From Rhabdophis nuchalis (taxonomy: Eukaryota > Chordata > Lepidosauria > Squamata > Natricidae), in NCBI GenBank assembly GCA_039707465.1, contig CM077648.1:72125619-72189618 (forward strand): a DNA stretch of 64,000 nucleotides. The letters run 5' to 3'. The notes beneath the pieces were generated by a model, which worked only from the letters and a program-made list of their open reading frames with translations, made no database searches and had not been told where the DNA came from. Below are positions 20,163 through 32,372 of this stretch, piece by piece; position 1 is the first letter of the stretch; every line of letters begins with the position of its first letter. The position numbers and the translations under genes were made by a program.

Positions 20163-21826
20163 ATTTATTTATTTATTTATTTATTTATTTTTCATATTTA
20201 TAACCCGCTCCCATCTCACAACAAGGGACTCGGGGCGGCGAACATAGAATTAAATCAATAAATACAAAATACAATACATAGATATTAGATGCCTGTGTTG
20301 TAACCGTTTTTAAAACCCTCGTTTATAATTGGCGGTGTTGGGCTTACGCAAGGCTGGCTAGTTGGAAGAAGTGAGTCTTAAGACATTTGCGGAAGAGGCG
20401 GAGGTCAGGAATGGTGCGGATTTGAGGGGGCAGGTCGTTCCAAAGGGCCGGCCCTGCCACAGAGAAGGCCCTCCCCCTGGGCGCCGACAGTCGACATTGC
20501 CCGACCGCCGGCACCCTGAGGAGGCCCTCTCTGTGGGAGCGTGTCGGTCCCAGGGATGTATGGGGCAGGAGACGGTCTTGCAGATAGCTAGGTCCCGAGC
20601 CATGGAGCGTTTTGAAGATGGTCGTTAGGACCTTGAAGCGCACCCGAAAGACCACAGGAAGCCAGTGGAGCTCGCGTAGGACAGGTGTTATATGGGAGTG
20701 TTTAGGCGCTCCCGTAATTATCCGTGCGGCCGCGTTCTGGACTAACTGTAGTCTTCGGGTGCACTTCAAGGGAAGCCCCATGTAGAGAGCATTGCAATAG
20801 TCAAGTTGAGATGTGACGAGTGCTTGAGTGACTGTGCGTAAGGCTCCCCGATCCAGTAAGGGACGCAATTGGCGCATCAGGCGTACCTGATGGAATGCCC
20901 CCCTGGCCACGGCCGCCACCTGGTCTTCCATAGTCAGCCGGGAGTCCAGGAGGACACCTAGATTGCGTGCCTTCTCAACAGGGGCTGGTGTTTCGCCCCC
21001 AATGGCCAGAGTTGGAATAATCTGGCTGAAACGGGGTGCCGGAAGCCACAGCCACTCAGTCTTGGACGGGTTGAGCCTGAGTTTGTTACTACCCATCCAG
21101 ATCCATACAGCCTCCAAGCACCGGGACATAACCTCGACGGCATCATTGGGGTGGTCCGGGGTGGATATGTACAGCTGGGTATCATCAGCGTACAGATGAT
21201 ATCCCACCCCGAAACCACGGATGATCTCACCCAGCGGCTTCATATATATGTTGAACAGTAGGGGCGAGAGGACCGACCCCTGAGGGACCCCACATAAGAG
21301 GGATCTAGAAGTCGACCTCTTCCCCCCCGTCAACACATATTGTGACCGACCAGAGAGGTAGGACGAGAACCACCGTAAAACGGTGCCTCTCAGCCCCAAC
21401 CCCCCCAGTCGGCGTAATAGGATACCATGGTCGATGGTATCAAAAGCCGCTGAAAGGTCTAATAGGACTAGGATAGAGGAAAATCCTCTATCTCGTGCCC
21501 TCCAGAGATCATCGACCAATGCGACCAATGCCGTCTCGGTACTGTGCCCGGGTCGGAAGCCGGACTGGCGCGAATCTAGATAGTCAACTTCATCCAAATG
21601 TCGTGGAAACTGTTGGGCCACCACACTCTCAACAACCTTCACTAGAAAGTGGAGGTTGGAGACGGGACGATAGTTTTCTAATAATGCCGGATCCAGGGAC
21701 GGCTTCTTGAGGAGGGGCCTCACCACCGCCTCTTTCAAGAAGGTAGGTAAGGACCCCTCACTCAGAGATGCGTTGACAATGCCCTGAAGCCAGCCTCGTG
21801 TCGTCTCCCAGGATTCCAGTACAAGC
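20163..21826 (-). mobile_element. L2 LINE, 5-prime truncated
   Basis: Antisense L2 with (TTTA)n tail at 20163-20190 and the 3-prime motif GGGACTCGGGGCGGCG. The 5-prime end stops in the region just before the RT (CCAGTACAAGC at 21816-21826). No clear target duplication. Confidence 0.92.
20344..21738 (-). CDS. L2 reverse transcriptase, uninterrupted partial frame
   Basis: 464 codons open from the first Met to the natural stop. The frame continues upstream of 21738. Motifs: [26 protein letters not shown] (near 98), [13 protein letters not shown] (near 150), [10 protein letters not shown] (near 181) and the L2 C terminus with LRELHWLPV and [11 protein letters not shown]. It lacks the endonuclease, so it cannot mobilise itself. 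The open frame suggests a recent copy. Confidence 0.9.
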   Translation of the reverse strand: MKEAVVRPLLKKPSLDPALLENYRPVSNLHFLVKVVESVVAQQFPRHLDEVDYLDSRQSGFRPGHSTETALVALVDDLWRARDRGFSSILVLLDLSAAFDTIDHGILLRRLGGLGLRGTVLRWFSSYLSGRSQYVLTGGKRSTSRSLLCGVPQGSVLSPLLFNIYMKPLGEIIRGFGVGYHLYADDTQLYISTPDHPNDAVEVMSRCLEAVWIWMGSNKLRLNPSKTEWLWLPAPRFSQIIPTLAIGGETPAPVEKARNLGVLLDSRLTMEDQVAAVARGAFHQVRLMRQLRPLLDRGALRTVTQALVTSQLDYCNALYMGLPLKCTRRLQLVQNAAARIITGAPKHSHITPVLRELHWLPVVFRVRFKVLTTIFKTLHGSGPSYLQDRLLPHTSLGPTRSHREGLLRVPAVGQCRLSAPRGRAFSVAGPALWNDLPPQIRTIPDLRLFRKCLKTHFFQLASLA

Positions 21827-24800
21827 TTTTTTCAGTTACTTATTTACTATTATTTTATTTCTTGTATATGTTATTTGAAGCTTTCTTGTTTCTTATATAG
21901 TCAAGATTAAGACTGACAACTTTTGATTAACTATACTTTATTTTAAACACAAAAATTTAGTAAAGACATTAAAATGGATATTGAAAGAAATAATAGGCTG
22001 TAAAGGTGCAAAGTGTACCTTCATTATTCAAGAATAAAGAATAAATTAGCTTATCATTAATAGATGCTTTGTGGATTTGATGGTCCTTGCAACACCTGTT
22101 AATTCATAATGCCTACCAGTTTATTTGAGTTTAGTAGCTAATTTTAATGCAACAGATTGTGCACAGATGGCAAAAGCTGTTCATTCCCACAGAACCTTAA
22201 AACACATGACTGCAAAAAGTGTTGCCCCAACTAAGAAAAATTAAAGGAGCATATTAAAAAAAATACTAATGTCCTTCCCTTGAATAACAACTCAGATCCA
22301 GCCACAATAAACCTAATGATAAAAATATTATGAACATTAGAAAAAAAGAACATGATTAGGTTTTCTTGTTACTCAAGTATAAATGGAAACAAGCTGAACT
22401 CTCTTTTGTATTTCTTCTCTATGAGCCACAAAATACGCCAATATGCTATCAAAGGGAAACAATAGCTGAAAGTGAAAAAAAAAATTCTTCCTGTTGAATT
22501 CAATCATTTATCTTGTTTATATCTAACATAAACCTTTTACTCATCTATTTTAAATTGCTTTACAAAGGTTAAACAATATTTTACCCCAGAAAATGTATTT
22601 GTGTGCTTGGGAGAAAGGATAAACTGCTGCATAGGTAATTCTTGACTTACCACCATTTGTTCAACCACTGCTCAGAGTTCAAGGCACTAAATATTGGGAC
22701 TTAAAACCAATCCCCAAAGTTACGAGTCTTGCAGTGCTTCCCCAGTCATGTGATCAAAGGTCAGTTGCTTGGCAGTCTACCCACCTTTATAATCTCAGGG
22801 CTGCTTCAACTCGCCCACCCACCTATCTTCCCTTTCATCTCTGCTTTTTGAGTGCCCTGAACTCCACTACATGCCCTTCTGCCATCAACACTTCACCCAG
22901 GTGAACTTCATTGTCTTCTCCTGACCCAGATCTATGTGTTAAGTAAGAGCGTAGCCTACGATACGTGCAGTGAGAGAAGCAGAGCCTTGTCTGCCAAAGG
23001 GAGCATGCCAGGCCTGGCTATGAAGTCGACGTGGTACTCAATTTGACTGGATGGAGAAGCAGAGCTAACAGCTGCTCCTTAGGCAAACGTGAAAGCTGTG
23101 TGATAGACACTGTTTGGGGTGATGGCAGAACTGAGGGATATGCCCCAGCAGAATTGGTCTCCTGCTTTAGCATATTAGAAATTACTGATGGTTTATGTAG
23201 CTTTGCAGGAGTAAACCTGGAATGAGACTGAGCTCATAGGCCACTTTTCCATAAGCACTTCAACCTGAGCTGCATAGTATGCGCTGCACCTCCCCAAACC
23301 CTGCACCACTCTCCTGCCTTGCTCAGCTATGCCTCTCTGTCTCTGCCTCCTCCCTGGCCAGGCCTGGCAAACTCCTTTTGACAGATGAGACTCCACATGC
23401 CCTACCTTGTGCATTCCTTTCTCATCACTTGGATCCTGGTCCAGCTGCAGGAGGACGAACACGGTGAAAGTCAGCTCTGGGCAGCAGTGGTGGCAAGGGT
23501 AGACAGCCAAAGTGCAGGGCAACCAAAAAGGTACAGATCAGCGGAGATTGGTGGGTTGGGAGAATTGATCAAAGGCAAGCACAGCAGACATAAATGTGAA
23601 GTCCTCACCTAATTCTCCTAGACTAACAATTGCAACTGGGATTATTGGAACTGCCATTATTAAGGTGTGCAGTTACAAGATAGCCTAACAATTGCATCAC
23701 TTAGTTATGGAAATTCTGATCCAAGTTATAGTTACAAGTTGTGGACTATTTGTAGTATTTATTTTATCTATAGGAGATTTGTGTGGCAACAAACAGGCTG
23801 CTATTCTCTCTCTTTTAAGAACCTCTTGGACTAAATAAACTAGAAAAAGAGTATAAGGATTGAAATTGGCTTACAGTGGCATTAAAATGAAGTTACAAAA
23901 TTCAGGAATGTGCTTAAAATTATTAGTTGGGGTTTTTTTTCCTCCTGAAATACAAGGAAGAAACAGAGGAGGGAAGCTTGATATTTTATATGTTCTTGTT
24001 ACTGCACCTAATACTTAAGGAAATCTGGCATTGCATTGTTGCAAAAAAATTAAACAAAACTTAAAGGAGTTGTCTAATGCCTCAAAAAGCACAAAGGGTA
24101 GGCTATCACCTAACTTGACTGTCATAATTTAGAAAGCCTTCCATATAAATGCTACCCACCTTTTTAAATTACAGGACTTTGGAAAGGGATTGCTCGTATT
24201 TAAGAAAAGGGCGTCATATTCAGATATCTTGGCTTCATGCAGTTAGGGCCTTATAGTTTAATATCAGCACTATGAACTGGGTTCAAAAATTAATTGAAAG
24301 CCTGTGTATACTGTGATAATAGCTACTAAAACCCATTAAAACATACATTTATTTTGAACCACCAAGAGTTTCTGGATCTCGTTCAAAGACTGCGTCATCT
24401 CTAACACATGCTAGTAAGCCAACCATATTTCATTGCAACTAAAAAGCTCCTCATGAGGTCATAGCTGGGACAACAACAGCCATCTGTGAACCAAATTGCA
24501 GCTTGGGAGCTAACCTCTCTGTGATTAACCCCAAATTGGTAAGGCAGACAAGCAGCAGTTTGTAATAGTAGATGAGACAAAAAAAATCTAGTATTCAGAT
24601 ATGACTGAAGAGTCATATATTTTGTTCAATGTAGGCATACATTTAAACAGACATATACATTTCAAACAGATAGTGTCTTAACAATATGTGATTGATATGA
24701 GTTTTGATTTTGTGTCTTTCATGTTCTAATCTGCTAAAAGAAGAAGAGATATTTCAAATGTCTTGCTTCTTATATGTAAATAACTGAAAGTATTATATAC

Positions 24801-25250
24801 TGTATAAGCTGATTTAAACATTTTTACTTTAGATAAGATCTGTCCACATGTTGCTCTGTTGTATATCACAGATGTTCATTTGAGTACAATGCTTCTGGCC
24901 TTTCCTCCCCTGGGAAATCTGCTAAGAAAGAATTTCGCTAAAAAAAACTACAATGCCATTTTGTAGAGTATGTGTAGTAGGAGCAGCTGATAATTGAAAC
25001 AGGTGAATTTAAAGAAAAATGGATAAAATACCTATTTTTGCATTATTACTATTACTTAGGCCTTAAACCCTAAACATGGCTGAAGAATGGAAGCCACTTC
25101 ATATTCTCTCTGTATGTATGCTCACATACACATATAAAACACTTTTTTTATCCACTGCTGTGAGAACAATTAAATGTTTCTCTCCCAAATCATTTTGTGA
25201 ATTAGCCCATGCACTCTCTGTCTTAGTTTGTTGTAATTGTCTCTGGAACA
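21827..25250. other. Unique DNA, no gene seen
   Basis: 3.4 kb without a recognisable transposon or credible coding frame. Frames of 60-110 codons at 23031-23612 have no visible domain, no splice context and ordinary composition. Confidence 0.55.
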
Positions 25251-25612
25251 CCATAAAGCAGGGGTCCCCAACCTTTTTTGCACCAGGGACCGGTTTCATT
25301 TTAAAGAAAATTCTGCGGACCGGCTGGCCTAGAGGAAGAGGGGGGAGGGGGAACAGGCAGCGCATGCGCACGTGGGGGGGGGGAGTCGGCTCACTTGGCC
25401 GTCTAGGGCAGTGGTGAGCAAACTTATTAGTCAATAGAGCCAAATATCAACAGTACCACTACTGAAATTTCTTTTGAGAGCCAAAAGGTGTGGCCTTTTT
25501 TGTGGGAGTGGCTCAGTTGTCATGTGACCCGTGGCCAACTTGGAAAATGTGGTGAAACTCACTTAACAGTCTTGCTTAGCAACCAAAATTTTGGGCTCAA
25601 TTGTGGTCATAA

Positions 25613-25614
25613 GT

Positions 25615-25675
<61 letters not shown>
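25613..25675. repeat. (CTTT)n microsatellite
   Basis: About 15 CTTT units inside the hAT element. Confidence 0.97.
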
Positions 25676-25678
<3 letters not shown>

Positions 25679-25897
25679 CTCTGGCTGGTCTTTGGTCTTC
25701 TGAAGATGGTAAAAATGGATTTATGGGCACTCATTATATATAAAGGCAGCCCATGACTCTTTGGGATGCTGGTTTGAATCCAGGAAATGACTCAGAGGAT
25801 GTGATTCCTTTGAAATAACCACTGGGAGAAAAATTGATCTTTAACCTGGTTAACCAAACAGGTAGCTTGAGGTGGAAGGAAGTAGGAAAATAGATTT

Positions 25898-26151
25898 CTT
25901 CCTTTCCTTTCCTTTCCTTTCTTTTCCTTTCCATTCCTTTCCTTTCCTTCCTTCCATTGCCTCCCTCCCCCTTCCTCCCTTCTTTCCTTCCTTCCCTCCT
26001 ACCCTCCATCCCTCTTTCTTTTTCTTTCTTTCTTTCCTTCTTTCCTTCTTTCACTCCTCCCTTCCTCCTCCCTCCCCCTTCTTTCCTTCACTCCCTCCCT
26101 CCCACCCTCCATCTTTTTTTCCCTATTTTTCTTTCTTTCTCTGTTTTTTTG

Positions 26152-26182
<31 letters not shown>

Positions 26183-26330
26183 CTGTCTCTCTCTCCTCCC
26201 CCCCATCTGTCACTCTGTGTGTGTGTGTGTCTGTGTGTGTGTCTGTTTCCCTCTCTCTCTCTCTTTCTGTCTCTCTAAGTCTGCCTCTCTGTGTGTCTGC
26301 CATTCTTTCCCTCCCTCCACCCGGGGAAGC
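25898..26330. repeat. Pyrimidine tract, CTT/CCT/CT/GTGT mixed
   Basis: More than 400 bp almost pure pyrimidine on the plus strand, grading from CCTTT units to CT and then GTGT/CTCT. The 334-codon frame across it is low-complexity translation. Confidence 0.95.
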
Positions 26331-26408
26331 AGCAGAGGGGTCAGCATGTCGGTTGTGGAGGTTATCCCGCAGCGAGCGAACGGAGGACCCGAGCTGCGGC
26401 TAGTGCAG

Positions 26409-26800
26409 GCGAGGAGGAGGGAGCAGCGCCCTGGGCAGAGGATGGGCGAGCGCGCCTCCACCACCTCCTTCCGACGGCCACCGCAGCGCACTGCACTTTC
26501 CGGGGCTTCCTGGAGGGGCCAGCATGTCGACTGGGGAGGTTATCCCGCAGCGGGCGGGCGAAGGACCCAAGCTGCGTGCTGCCGAAGCCGTCCGGGGCTG
26601 GGCGTGCGGCGCCCGGATGGCTTTGGCGGCACGCAGCTTGGGTCCTTTGCCCGCCCGCTGCGGGATAACCTCCCCAGTCGACATGCTGCCCCTCCAGGAA
26701 GCCCCGGAAAGTGCAGTGCGCTGCGGTGGCCGTTGGAAGGAGGTGGTGGAGGCGCACTCGCCCATCCTCTGCCCAGGGGGCTGCTCCTTCCTCCTCGCCG
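26409..26800. repeat. GC-rich inverted repeat within hAT
   Basis: Arms of about 180 bp (26409-26589 and 26619-26800) around a 29-nt spacer. Matching ends are GAGGAGGAGGGAGCAG and CTGCTCCTTCCTCCTC; inner ends are GCCGAAGCC and GGCTTTGGC. A direct partial copy of the left arm (CGGAGGTTATCCCGCAGCG type) lies just upstream at 26338-26405. Confidence 0.88.
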
Positions 26801-28072
26801 GCCCTGCGGCCCGGTTCCTATGAAGCCGCAGACCGGCACCGGTCTGCGGACCGGGGGTTGGGGACCCCTGCCATAAAGAACATTTTCCTTACTTATCTCT
26901 TTCTTTTACCTTATGTCATCCAGTTAATTTCAATTTTCTCTTCCCTTCCCTATTCATCTTCCTCTTCCCCTTGAAGAAACTCAATCCCATTTTTGATGTT
27001 TCTTTGTTGAAAGAGGGGGGAAAATCTGGTTGTGTGAGAAAGGTTTATGTTGTTTGGCCTATCGATGTGGAATTAATTTTTTAGTATGGGACATATTATT
27101 TTATAGCAATTCATTCTTAATCAATATATATTAATTCAATTATTTTTTTATTTTTTATTTTCAAAACAAACACAACACAAAGAATCCTCCTTCTTTACAT
27201 ACTGTCAAAAGTGTATCAGTTGGTTACAAAAAGCTTTCGTGCGTTTCTTCCACTGTCGTCACATAATTCGTATTAACTCAAGTATTTTAAATCATAAATT
27301 TTTATACATATTACCATCATCATACCTCCATTTTCATTTATCTTTAATTGATAACACAAGTGGTGTTATCAATGATGTTGCTAATAAAATTTCTCTCTTT
27401 AAATCCATAAATTATTTTGTTTTTTCTTCTGTGTTTTGCCATCTGGGGTAGAGTTCCCCTCCATTTAATTCCCCTTTCCGTATTCCACTCTTTCCATTTC
27501 CAGACACAAACCAATCACCATAGATATCAGCAGATTTTAATTTTTTTTGTGATCATTTTTCTCTTCAGTTTTTAGGATTCTAACCTCCACTTTTTCCAAT
27601 TGATAAACATCTCCAAGTTCATCATATTTTACTGTTAGATGATCTTGATTTTCCAACTTCTTCTCTGTCCTCTCAAATTTATTTGATAATTTCTGAATTT
27701 CAAACATTTATCTTTTGCAAACTTAAAGCTTCTTTCTGCTGTTGAAATTGTGCCATAATTTCCAGGTGACAAATGCTGTTGCTCTGGCTTGAAGGATTTT
27801 TACAAGGTTAAACATAAATTCACAGTAAAATCTTCTTTTCACTGTCTCTGGTTAAAGATATAGTTCAAAAGAACACCTGTATAAACAATTCGTCCTTTGG
27901 TTCTTATCACTCTCTATAAACAAACTGTGAGACTTTGAATTGCCAAGCCAGACTGTTCAGTGAGGAAAGTGAACGCTTTGTTCCCAATACACAAGCCTCC
28001 AGCCTCCGAGCATCAGCACTAACTTTCCCTCTGTTGTTAGAATTCTGTTTCCTTTTTAAAAAAATTTATCTT

Positions 28073-30083
28073 GGTTCTTCCTTCCGATTTCCCGGAGGCA
28101 ACGGTCGAGTCCTGGGACTCGTCCGCCTTTTGCTTCTTTTACGGCCCCCAACGGGGCAGGGAATTCCTTTTAAAGGATTCCTGCCATACGGTTGGCTCGC
28201 TGGGACTTCCCTATCCTGATGGCGGTCAGGGGGGGTCCTTGTCCTCGACCCAGGAATAAAGGAACATGCTGCGGGAGGCTTGGTTCCCTTTGCTGAAGGA
28301 GGACCGGAACATCTAATGCTTTGTGAGAGGGCTGGATCGCTGGAGTCGGAGGCACAGCTGAGACTCTTCGCTGCAGAGTGGATTGTGAGTGACTTTCTCT
28401 TTCTGCTTGCAACTTTTGCTTTACAAAACGATGGAGGGGGGAGTTTGTGAAAAAAAAACCCTTGGAACGGAAGAAAAGCGGCGTTTTGAAACTGCTCCTC
28501 AGGCTTGAGGAAGCGTAGAAACCTGCATTCAAACTTTTCTAAACGTGAGTGAAAGTCTTTCCGGAATGATCGTGGATACTTAGAATCGAAGTCTGGCAAT
28601 AAAGAAGCAATTTTCTACTTTGTTACTTCCCGGTGGCTTCCAGCTGGGCGGGGAAGATGGCGTTCCTTTGTTCTCCTGAGATACACTATTCATGGATGAT
28701 TGCTGACATTCCCTTGTGAATGGGACTGCCTCTCTTTTTCTTTACTTATGATTGTTTGTAATTGATTAATTGGTCCTTTCCCTAAAGTGCCTTTCTTTTT
28801 TCTATGGGATTGTAAAAATTTGGTCTCTCTCTGGACTTTAATTAGGTAACAACTAAGACTTTGTTTATTGGAATTTGCTCTTCTTCTGCCACACTAGCTC
28901 TTTTCCAGCAGACGCCATCTTACTGACACAGACTTAAATTATTCACCATGGCTTCAAAAAAGCAGACACATCAGCCTAAAATCACTTCGATGTTACCTGA
29001 AAAACCTGATACGGATGCTAGATTAACAGTAATGGAAGAAACGCTTCAGACCTTGGTGAAAGAAATTAAAGAAATGAGAAAGGATCAAGTCAGTTCTAAG
29101 TTAGAACTTTTGGAGGTACAGAAGAAATTAATGGAAAATACACAAAAGACTGATGAGCTGGAGGTGGGGTTAGTTGGGGCAAAGGGAGAGCTTAAAAGTA
29201 TTAATAATGAAATTGGGGATTTAACTGGTCATATGTCTAGGATGGATTTTGAAAGGATGTCATATTTTTTAAGATTTCAGAATGTTCCTGAGGAGTCTGG
29301 TGAAGATTTAACTGATTTAATGTGCACAATTTTAACAGATTATTTACACAAACCCAAGGACGAGATTAGGGGGGACATTGATTTGATATACAGAATAAAT
29401 TCAGCATATGCCAGGATAAATGAAGTACCCAGAGAGATACATATTAAATTTGTTAGAAGGTCGACAAGGGAAAGGATCTTGAGGATGCAGAGAGACAGTC
29501 CTTTAGTTTATCAACAGAAAGAGATCGCTACCTTGAAGCAGGTCCCGAAGAAGATTAGAGAGATAAGACGGAAGTATTCCTTCTTATCTAAAAGATTATT
29601 TAAACAGGGGGTCTGGTTTAAGTGGGTGATGCCAGAGGGAATGTTGGTGTTCTGGGAGGGAGGAAGAGTAAGAATTAAAACAATTGCAGAGGTGGAAGCC
29701 TTTCTCAAAAAACATTCCTCAATCCTGGAGGATGAAAATGGGGGAGCAGAGGGTGCCGCGGCCCTGCCCGCTGGGGGCCAGGGAGAAGAAGATACAATTG
29801 CCAAAAGACTTAGATCTCAAAAGTGACTTTATTTCAATATAACATAATTGTTTGGATGTTTATACATGTTTGCTAGCATAGTTTTTTTTTTACAATGATA
29901 TATTTGCATTTCTCTCCACTTTGTAGTACAAATGAAAGTTAAATGTATTATCTATATTCTGTTATGAAGTCTCGGAAGGAGTCGATGAGTTCGACGTGCA
30001 AGTTCTCAAAATGTCTTTTTACACCTTACCCTTTACCCTATTTGTAAAAAATTTATAAAACCCAATAAAACTTTTTCAAAACG
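28073..30083 (+). mobile_element. ORF1-only L1-type LINE (HAL1-like), second copy
   Basis: Same plan as 614-2711: GC-rich 5-prime UTR, single ORF1, short 3-prime UTR ending CCCAATAAAACTTTTTC. Length is about 2.0 kb, close to the first copy's 2.1 kb, with an imperfect A/T-rich target duplication (AAATTTATCTT type) at the flanks. The UTRs differ clearly from copy 1, so the copies belong to separate subfamilies. Confidence 0.8.
28948..29826 (+). CDS. L1 ORF1p-like RNA-binding protein
   Basis: 292 codons, complete. Coiled-coil-like region about 40-110, RRM-like part with DFERMSYFLRFQNVPE, and C-terminal domain with INSAYARINEVPREIHIKF and MPEGMLVFWEGGRVRIKT. It is clearly homologous to the ORF at 1511-2455, diverging mostly in the N-terminal 100 residues and the Gly/Ala-rich segment before the RLRSQK end. 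Both copies end in AKRLRSQK. The start follows CACC (CACCATGG), a good initiation context. Confidence 0.88.
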   Translation: MASKKQTHQPKITSMLPEKPDTDARLTVMEETLQTLVKEIKEMRKDQVSSKLELLEVQKKLMENTQKTDELEVGLVGAKGELKSINNEIGDLTGHMSRMDFERMSYFLRFQNVPEESGEDLTDLMCTILTDYLHKPKDEIRGDIDLIYRINSAYARINEVPREIHIKFVRRSTRERILRMQRDSPLVYQQKEIATLKQVPKKIREIRRKYSFLSKRLFKQGVWFKWVMPEGMLVFWEGGRVRIKTIAEVEAFLKKHSSILEDENGGAEGAAALPAGGQGEEDTIAKRLRSQK

Positions 30084-30695
30084 AAATTTTTTTTATCTTA
30101 AGTAAAAAAAAAATTCTTGAGTAAAATAGAGAAGAAAAAGAGGAAAACACGCAGTAATGAAGGAGAATTTTAGTCCATAGGTTGCAAAAATAATGATTAA
30201 AAAAAGATAGAAGAAGAAAACTTAATCCATTCATTTTAAAAGGCTTGCATAAATTCCCTCCATAGAAATAGCATTTAAGAAGCAAGATAACACACTGAAC
30301 AAAACCATTCAAAGCTTAATTCTGCCGCTTATTTCTTCTGTTCTCAGATTTAAATTAATTTTAAGTTTTTGTAGGCAGTCTCTTTTAAAATGGTAAAAAT
30401 TCCTCACCAGCTGTAAACACTTTCTCTTTTTGTTTCCTTCCATTCGGAGCCGTCCCAACTTCATCAACCTAGGCGCTGTGCTTTTATCGCCAGCTAGAAG
30501 AACTCCTGGATCGATCAGGGACTTTGCGGTGTCCCTGAGATCAGCAGGACGTATTCTTCCTGTTCACCATCTCTGCAGGATGGTTTAGGTCCGATTGGAC
30601 CATCCAGCGATAAAAGTTTTGGCAGCGATCTCAGAGCATTGAGATTGCATGTCCATCACATAGCAACGTGATTAAACCATATTAATCCAATTATT

Positions 30696-32100
30696 GTTGT
30701 TTGGCAGGATGTCCTAGCCCTATACTTTTTTTAATGCAGGTTCATACAGGCATGTAAACGTGTGCATGCTCAGCTTTGTTGCACATTTACTGGGAAGAGA
30801 AAGATCTTCAGGATTGTTTGCAGTTGGTATTGGCAATCCTAAACTGAATAAGTAGGAAAGATGTATTGAAGAGGGTTTTTGTCTTTTTTTATATGTATAT
30901 TTATTTGTCAATCAAATTTATTCATTTCCCTGTTTTGTGAGGCTGGGAGGGTTGTCTTAGATTTAAATTCTTCTTTTTAGTAAATGTGATAATTGCATGA
31001 ATTTAATTCAGTTCTGATTTTACCACAGGAGATGGGACGGGATGGGAGGGACATGTTTTTTTTCTTTTTACAAAGGAAGCCTGAAGCAAAGAATGCAAAA
31101 GTTTAAGTAAATAAGGAAAGAGGGTGGTAATAAGACACCACCCTTTTCAGCTTAGGTCTCTGAATTCAAATGTGGTTTATATTGCCAGAAAGCAAAAAAT
31201 TATTACCATATGGATATTATTCCATTGTCCTAGAGGGCATTAAGATGGTCAGCTAGGCAACATCCTGAGAATACCTAAATGAAATTCTGAAAGGTGCAAA
31301 AGAATCATACTTCTTTTGCAGGGAATGTAAACTCAGTGGTAACATTTTTTTGGGAACAGACACAGTACTGTACAGTCTTGGTAGGCTGAAATCGATGGTG
31401 ATGATGATGATTTTCATGTCTCACTTTTCTTTCATAAGGTCAGGATGGCTTAGATGGGGATATCCTCTCACTCTTTTTCTTTGACTTTGTGTGGTTGACT
31501 TGGCAGAAAGTGATTTGCCCTAAGTTACTTATTGAATTTCCGAAAGTCTTATATGGTTTGGTACCAAGGAATTATTGCCCACCCTGTTATATCGTGGTAA
31601 AAGAAATAATTGAAAACATGTGGTCTTCAATTATTAGTCCTTGTAAAGTTTTGTAGATAGCACCTTGATTACCCTTGCCCTCTACAAGTGGCAGCTTATT
31701 CCTTCATCTCCAATTTTTTTTAAAATTATATAAAATACAAAGAAGGAAAAGATTAAGGGAAGGAAAGGGAGCAGGAAAAAGGGGTATGCGACACAAGGCG
31801 AAAGAGAGAAAAAAGAAAGAAAAAGGGCATTGACTTCCAACTCTTCTTAGCACAGTACAAGACACAAACACTCCAACCTCAACTTTTTGCTTTTACACAT
31901 TTATAACTAGACATTCCTATAACATCAAATTTTTCTAATAATCAAAACCAAAGTCAATGTTTCAATTTTTTTCTTCACAAGCACAAATTCCAGAAGTGAT
32001 ATCCAAATGAAAGCATATTTTCCCCTTTGAATAAAACAATCTATTTAATCATTCCTGTTTTATCTTCCTTGCTATAGAAATAATGTGTATTTGTATTTAC
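30696..32100. other. Unique DNA, no gene seen
   Basis: AT-rich. 31720-32040 has A/G-rich then T/C-rich blocks that could be an old antisense LINE UTR, but no diagnostic motif is visible. Confidence 0.5.
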
Positions 32101-32337
32101 AATAAAATACAATACAATAGCAGAGTTGGAAGGGATCTTGGAGGTCATCTAGTCCAACTCCCTGCCTAGGCAGGAAGCCCTATACCATTTCAGACAAATG
32201 GCTATCCAACATCTTCTTGAAGACTTGCAATGTTGGGGCATTCACAACTTCTGGAGGCAAGCTGTTCCACTGATTAATTGTTCTAACTGTCAGGAAATTT
32301 CTCCTCAGTTCTAAGTTGCTTCTCTCCTTGATTAGTT

Positions 32338-32338
<1 letters not shown>

Positions 32339-32372
<34 letters not shown>

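Larger units (their letters stand above)
25259..26870. mobile_element. hAT transposon carrying nested repeats
   Basis: TIRs CAGGGGTCCCCAACC and GGTTGGGGACCCCTG with 8-bp target duplication CCATAAAG (25251-25258 and 26871-26878). The 1.6-kb interior holds a second hAT-like terminus (GGCAGTGGTGAGCAAACT near 25407), a CTTT microsatellite, a pyrimidine tract and a GC-rich palindrome. No transposase is present. Confidence 0.9.
27145..30678 (-). mobile_element. L1-like short LINE derivative, split by ORF1-only LINE
   Basis: A 17-bp target duplication flanks it (27128-27144 and 30679-30695, ATATTAATTC/CCAATTATT, one mismatch). On the minus strand it starts with a UTR-like segment (CTGGATGGTCCAATC...), contains a coiled-coil coding remnant (Gln/Glu/Lys-rich, near 27480-27780, frameshifted) and ends in an A-rich AAATAAAAAATAAAAAAATA tail. 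Without the nested element (28073-30083) it is about 1.5 kb. I see no RT in it. Family assignment is tentative. Confidence 0.55.

Noticed and set aside
23193..23612. Overlapping 62-109 codon frames in slightly GC-richer unique DNA
   Set aside because: Frames on both strands overlap, none has recognisable motifs, and no splice pair defines an exon.
25872..26876. 334-codon plus-strand frame and overlapping frames in the hAT element
   Set aside because: They cross a pyrimidine microsatellite and a GC-rich palindrome; composition follows the repeats.
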